The position numbers were made by a program, and so were the translations under genes. The notes beneath the pieces were generated by a model. That model ran no database searches, was not told the origin of the DNA, and saw nothing but the letters and a program-made list of their open reading frames with translations. From positions 124,001 through 188,000 of the forward strand of contig NZ_WEGI01000004.1 in assembly GCF_009604425.1 (NCBI RefSeq): 64,000 nt of DNA, in the 5' to 3' direction. Shown one piece after another: positions 60,357 to 64,000 of the stretch. The stretch comes from Nocardia aurantia. Its GTDB lineage: Bacteria > Actinomycetota > Actinomycetes > Mycobacteriales > Mycobacteriaceae. Position 1 is the stretch's first letter. Each line of letters begins with the position of its first letter.

Positions 60357-62744
60357 ATGACCGATACCGCGACCGCACCGAGCCGACCCGTGCCCGGACC
60401 TCCGGGGCAGGACCGACCCGCCGGGCCGGTGTCCCGGTGGGAGTATCCGGCTTTGGCATTGCTGCTGGTCGGGACCGCTGTCGGGTATTTCTGGAATCTG
60501 AGCGCCAACGGCTGGGCGAATTCGTTCTACGCGGCGGCGGTGCAGGCAGGGGCGAAGTCGTGGAAGGCGTTCTTCTTCGGGTCCTCGGATTGGGGTAACT
60601 CGATCACCGTCGACAAGACTCCGGCGTCGTTGTGGCCGATGGAGATCTCGGTGCGGGTGTTCGGGTTGCATTCGTGGAGCATGCTGCTGCCGCAGGTGCT
60701 GCTGGGGCTCGGGTCGGTGGCGTTGATCTGGGTCACCGTGCGGCGCGTCGCGGGACCGGTCGCGGGTCTGCTCGGTGGTGTCGCGTTGGCGGTGACGCCG
60801 GTGGCGGCGTTGATGTTCCGGTTCAACAATCCCGATGCGGCACTGGTGTTCCTGATGCTGGCGGCGGTGTGGGCGATGACCCGCGCGCTGGCCGACGGGC
60901 GGTGGCGGTGGCTGGTGCTGTGCGGGCTGTTCGTGGGGCTGGGGTTCCTCGCGAAGCAATTGCAGGTGATGCTGGTGCTCCCGGCACTGGCGGTGACATA
61001 TCTGGTGGCGGGTCCGCCGCGTCTGGGTGCACGGGTGCTGCAACTGCTGGCCGCCGGGGTGGCGGTGGTGGTGGGCGCCGGTTGGTGGGTGTTGATCGCT
61101 CAGCTGTGGCCGTCGGCGTCGCGGCCGTATTTCGGTGGGTCGGAACACAATTCGACGATGGAATTGGCGTTCGGCTACAACGGGCTGGACCGGTTGGGGG
61201 TCGGTGGCGACAGCGGATTCCCGGGACCGCCGCCCGGTGGTGGCTCCGAACGCCCGCGGTTCAACTTCTTCGGCTCCGAGCCCGGATTGCCCCGGCTGTT
61301 CAGTGAGACTGTGGGTGGTCAGGTGGCATGGCTGATTCCGGCGGCACTGGTGCTGGTCGTCGTCGCGATCATCCTGCGCGGGCGGGCGCCGCGCACTGAC
61401 CCGCAGCGGTCCGCGCTGCTGCTGTGGGGTGGCTGGGCACTGGTGACCGGGCTCGTCTTCAGCTTCATGCGCGGCATCTTCCACCAGTACTACACCGTCG
61501 CGCTGGCTCCCGCCGTCGCCGGAACGCTCGGTCTCGGTGTGGTGCTGGTGTGGCGTGAACGCGAAAAAATCTGGGTGCGTGCGGCTCTCGCGTTCGCGAT
61601 GGCGTTGACCACCGCCACTGCCGTCGTATTCCTCTGGCGGACACCGTCGTTCGTGCCGTGGTTGCGCTGGGCCGTGCTCGCGATCGGCGTGATCGCCACG
61701 ATCGCTCTTCTGATACCGAGCGCGCGGCGTCCGGCTCCCGGCTCCGCGGGCCCGGGGCGTTTCGCGCTCGGCTCGGCAGTTCTCGCGACCGTCGCCGGAC
61801 TCGCCGCTCCGGTGGCGTATTCGATCCAGACGATCGCCCTTCCGCACAACGGTGGCATCGTGCTCGCCGGTCCCCGCACCGGCAGCGGATTTCCGTGGGG
61901 GCCCGGACCGGGTGGGCCGGGTGCGGGTGGACCCGGCGGCCAACCGGGCACTGGTGGACCGGGTGCCGCCGGTGACCAGGTGAGTCCTGGCGGCTCGGGC
62001 AGTGCCGGTGGTCAAGCCGGTCCCGGCGGCTCGGGGAGCGCCGGTGGACAAGCCGGTCCCGGCGGCCCGGGTGGGCCGGACGGAGGGGCTGCTCCGGGCG
62101 TGCCTGGGAACGCGGCTCCCGGTGATTCGGAAGCACCCGATCGCGGTGACGCTCCAGAGGGTGACGGGACATCCGGCGGCCCGGCGGTTCCTGGCGCACC
62201 CGGAACTCCGGCCGGCCCGGCGACGCCCGACGGACCCGGCGCACCGAACGCCACGGACAGCACCGGTCGGAGTCCTGGTGTGCCGGGTGGACTTCCCGGT
62301 GCGGGAGGTGACGGACAGCAGCCGCAGCCGGCCGGTGATGGCAAGCCGGGCAACGGAACCGGTGGGCCGCGCGGGTCCGATGGATCCGACGACGAGGTGG
62401 TGGCGTTGCTGCGTGCGAGCAGCTCGGGATACACCTGGGCGGCCGCCACCATCGGATCGATGGGTCAGGCCGACCTGCAGTTGAACAGCGGACAGGCGGT
62501 CATGCCGATCGGAGGCTTCGGCGGTGGCGATCCGTCACCCACCCTGGAGCAGTTCCAGCAGTACGTTGCTACGGGCCGCATCCACTACTTCGTGACGGAC
62601 AACCGAGGTCCGGGCGGTGGCGGTCCCGGCCGCAACAAGGACTCGGCGTCGGCGAAGATCAGCCAGTGGGTCAAGGACCACTACATCGCGACCGCAGTGG
62701 GGGACAGCGTGGTCTATGACCTCACCGCGACACGAATCCCCTAG
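60357..62744 (+). CDS. Polytopic PMT/ArnT-type (YkcB-like) glycosyltransferase with long Gly/Pro-rich linker
   Basis: 795 residues from ATG 60357. The membrane part (residues ~25-500, about 11-13 helices) has the GT-C features NSFYAAAVQAGAKSWKAFFFGSSDWGNSITVDKTPASLWPMEI, with the acidic first loop, and RFNNPDAALVFLMLAAVW. A collagen-like low-complexity stretch of about 170 residues (GGPGAGGPGGQPG, SGSAGGQAGPGG repeats) follows at ~505-675. A soluble C-terminal domain of ~120 residues ends the protein (VVALLRASSSGYTWAAATIGSM, GGFGGGDPSPTLEQFQ, HYFVTDNRG). It probably moves a sugar from the polyprenyl carrier made by the GT2-GtrA protein onto an extracytoplasmic acceptor. Confidence 0.85.
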   Translation: MTDTATAPSRPVPGPPGQDRPAGPVSRWEYPALALLLVGTAVGYFWNLSANGWANSFYAAAVQAGAKSWKAFFFGSSDWGNSITVDKTPASLWPMEISVRVFGLHSWSMLLPQVLLGLGSVALIWVTVRRVAGPVAGLLGGVALAVTPVAALMFRFNNPDAALVFLMLAAVWAMTRALADGRWRWLVLCGLFVGLGFLAKQLQVMLVLPALAVTYLVAGPPRLGARVLQLLAAGVAVVVGAGWWVLIAQLWPSASRPYFGGSEHNSTMELAFGYNGLDRLGVGGDSGFPGPPPGGGSERPRFNFFGSEPGLPRLFSETVGGQVAWLIPAALVLVVVAIILRGRAPRTDPQRSALLLWGGWALVTGLVFSFMRGIFHQYYTVALAPAVAGTLGLGVVLVWREREKIWVRAALAFAMALTTATAVVFLWRTPSFVPWLRWAVLAIGVIATIALLIPSARRPAPGSAGPGRFALGSAVLATVAGLAAPVAYSIQTIALPHNGGIVLAGPRTGSGFPWGPGPGGPGAGGPGGQPGTGGPGAAGDQVSPGGSGSAGGQAGPGGSGSAGGQAGPGGPGGPDGGAAPGVPGNAAPGDSEAPDRGDAPEGDGTSGGPAVPGAPGTPAGPATPDGPGAPNATDSTGRSPGVPGGLPGAGGDGQQPQPAGDGKPGNGTGGPRGSDGSDDEVVALLRASSSGYTWAAATIGSMGQADLQLNSGQAVMPIGGFGGGDPSPTLEQFQQYVATGRIHYFVTDNRGPGGGGPGRNKDSASAKISQWVKDHYIATAVGDSVVYDLTATRIP

Positions 62745-63004
62745 CCGACACGAATCCGGTCGCGCTCGAGGCGATGTGGCCGCATGCTCCTCGACGGCCG
62801 GTACGACCACACGGTGGGCCGGTCCACTACGTCGTGACCGACAACGGAGGGCCCCGGTGGTGGCGATCCTGGGCGGAACAAGGATTCGGCCGTGCCGAAG
62901 ATCGGTTGATGTCGACGATCGCCAGGCCACCGTCGGTGAGGCAGAGCGGTACACGACTTCACTGTGTGTCGTACCTCTTGGCCGACCGCGAATCCGGTCG
63001 GACT
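62745..63004 (+). pseudogene. Decayed tandem copy of the 3' end of the YkcB-like gene
   Basis: The stretch from TCCACTACGTCGTGACCGAC (62823) through GAACAAGGATTCGGCC and the tail GAATCCGGTCG (about 62989) repeats, with substitutions and indels, the end of the upstream gene (TCCACTACTTCGTGACGGAC at 62581, CAACAAGGACTCGGCG, then the post-stop GAATCCGGTCG at 62752). The offset is about 238-242 bp. The copy has lost its reading frame. Confidence 0.7.
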
Positions 63005-63055
63005 CGAGGTGGTGTCGCCCGTGTGCACTTCGAGCACGCGGGCGATACCACCTCG
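63005..63055. other. Long hairpin, 22-bp stem with 7-nt loop
   Basis: CGAGGTGGTGTCGCCCGTGTGC (left arm, 22 nt: first base 63005) pairs with the segment 63034-63055 over the whole length, with two G-T pairs. The loop is ACTTCGA. No U-tract follows. It could be a terminator for the glycosyltransferase transcript or a relic of a repeat element; a partial, decayed likeness of the left arm follows the earlier GAATCCGGTCG at 62752. Confidence 0.7.
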
Positions 63056-63308
63056 AAGGCGAGAAGCATGCGGTGACGCCGGACTGCTCAGCGCGAACAA
63101 GCCGACGGGATCGCCAAGGGGATCGATGGGCGGCACCACTGCTCAGGACCCGACGGGTGCGCCGGCCCATCGGCGCCGACCGAGAGCCGGTTGTACGCGC
63201 CGCACCGGATCCGTCGGAGTCGGCTGGGTCTGCGGCGCGCCGCGATGCACAGAGCCGGCGGGTACGAGTGTCGGATCTGCCGGGGCAGCGTGCGCGGCTC
63301 GCCGGAGG

Positions 63309-63780
63309 TTGGCGGCGGGTGCGGTGTGCGGGGTCTGCCGGGATTGGCGCCGGGTGCGGCTGCCGGGTCTGCTGGGGCAGCGTGCCCGACCCGAGGGGGT
63401 TGGCGGTGGGTGCGGTGTGCCGGGTCTGCCGGGGTTGGCGCCGAATGTGGCTGCCGGGTCTGCTGGGGCAGCGTGCCCGACCTGCGGGGGTTGGCGGCAG
63501 GTGCGGTGTGTCGGTCTGCCGGGGTTGGCGGTAGGTCCGGGTATCGGGTCTGCGGGGGTTGGCGGTGGGTGCGGGTGTCGGGTCTGCGGTGGGTGCGGTG
63601 TGTCGGGTCTACCGGGGTTGGCGGTGGGGGCGGGTGCCGGACCCACCGAGGGTTGGCGGCAGGTGCGGCATGCCGGGTCCGTCGGGTCTGCGGGGTTGGC
63701 GGTGGGTGCGGGTGCCGGACCCACCGGGGGCGGCGGCGGGAGCGGCGTGCCGGGCTTGCCAGGGCGGCCGCGGGTGTGGC
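63309..63780. repeat. Degenerate tandem repeat array (91-bp unit plus ~33-bp subunits)
   Basis: TTGGCGG-G/CAGGTGCGGTGTG begins at 63309, 63400 and 63491, exactly 91 bp apart, and the two complete units are nearly the same (both contain CTGCTGGGGCAGCGTGCCCG). After 63491 the array breaks into shorter units of about 33-35 bp around GGGGTTGGCGGTGGGTGCGG. Several frames are open across it on both strands only because stop codons are rare in such sequence. No gene is proposed. Confidence 0.8.
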
Positions 63781-63794
63781 GGGCTGGATCGGGC

Positions 63795-64000
63795 TCAGAG
63801 GCGGGGGTCGATCGGTTCGGATTCCAGGGCGAGGATCGCGAAGACGGCCTCGTGGATGCGCCACAGGGGGTCGCCCGCGACGAGGCGGTCCAGTGCTTCC
63901 AGGCCCAGGGCGTATTCGCGCAGTGCCAGGGAGCGTTTGCGGCCCAGGCCGCGGGCGCGTAGGCGGGCGAGGTTGGCGGGGTGCCGGTACTCGGGGCCGT
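63795..64000 (-). CDS. C-terminal part of an unrecognised gene
   Basis: The last 68 codons of a leftward gene that enters from the right edge; the stop is at 63795-63797. The visible end is helical and rich in Arg, Leu and Ala (PEYRHPANLARLRARGLGRK, RSLALREYALGLEALDRLVA, GDPLWRIHEAVFAILALESE). Codon use is normal for the genome. I do not recognise the family. Confidence 0.6.
   Translation of the reverse strand, partial: GPEYRHPANLARLRARGLGRKRSLALREYALGLEALDRLVAGDPLWRIHEAVFAILALESEPIDPRL

Noticed and set aside
63309..63780. CRISPR array
   Set aside because: Repeats are contiguous and degenerate without unique spacers, and no cas gene is present.
62012..63864. Several open frames on both strands across the end of the YkcB-like gene and the 91-bp repeat array
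   Set aside because: They consist of Pro/Thr/Arg or Gly/Val/Cys repeats that arise from the array and rare stop codons; no ribosome sites or domains.

Overview
The window is very GC-rich DNA from a mycolic-acid actinobacterium, most likely Nocardia or a close relative (Rhodococcus/Mycobacterium side). The reasons are the gene order, a maleate isomerase that reads like the Nocardia enzyme, an actinobacterial CaiB-type CoA-transferase, a mycothiol-linked DsbA-like protein and a type VII secretion ATPase relative. About 25.1-55.6 kb follows, from memory, the order of the Mycobacterium tuberculosis block Rv2478c to Rv2464c: SSB-like, EttA, NAD-glutamate dehydrogenase, thioesterase, hypothetical, HNH, trHbO, alpha-glucosidase, CtaJ-like, DUF5130, PepN, Rv2466c-like, Nei2, RpiB. 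Other genes are inserted into it.

Region A (1-1.4 kb) is the start of a short EccC-like ATPase whose P-loops have decayed. Region B (1.7-21 kb) is a catabolic island. A CoA-transferase and an amidohydrolase are divergent from a long operon. That operon holds a Rieske dioxygenase (beta then alpha), an isochorismatase-fold amidase, a NuoF-like reductase, a ferredoxin, an SDR, a NicX-like dioxygenase, a LigA-LigB fusion dioxygenase, a nitrilase-fold amidase, a small protein, maleate isomerase and an old-yellow-enzyme family reductase. Next come a GntR/FCD regulator, an NCS1 permease and three more SDRs. An NCS1 permease, two amidases and maleate isomerase together suggest uptake of an N-heterocycle (pyridine or pyridone type), ring dihydroxylation, ring cleavage and drainage through maleamate and maleate to fumarate. 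The substrate is not known. TGTATACA-type palindromes before the operon, the permease and the regulator tie the parts together.

Region C (21-22 kb) has a frameshifted carbohydrate-active-enzyme fragment beside tRNA-Arg. Region D (22-25 kb) has a CopD-CtaG fusion and a PLP dehydratase. Region E is the conserved block. Its inserts include an AzlCD exporter with regulator, a paralogous ClpP pair in which one subunit has lost its catalytic serine, a ClgR-like regulator, PurC, an acyl-CoA synthetase, a ferredoxin reductase, an RNA ligase, tRNA-Pro, tRNA-Gly and a diguanylate cyclase.

Region F (55.6-62.7 kb) encodes an M48 protease, a NUDIX hydrolase, a sensor kinase with no response regulator beside it, a GT2-GtrA fusion and a large PMT/YkcB-type glycosyltransferase. 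The last three transcription units share an 11-bp-spaced CCCAGC direct repeat. Region G (62.7-63.8 kb) is decayed: a broken tandem copy of the 3' end of the last glycosyltransferase, a 22-bp-stem hairpin and a 91-bp tandem repeat. The window ends in an unrecognised partial gene.
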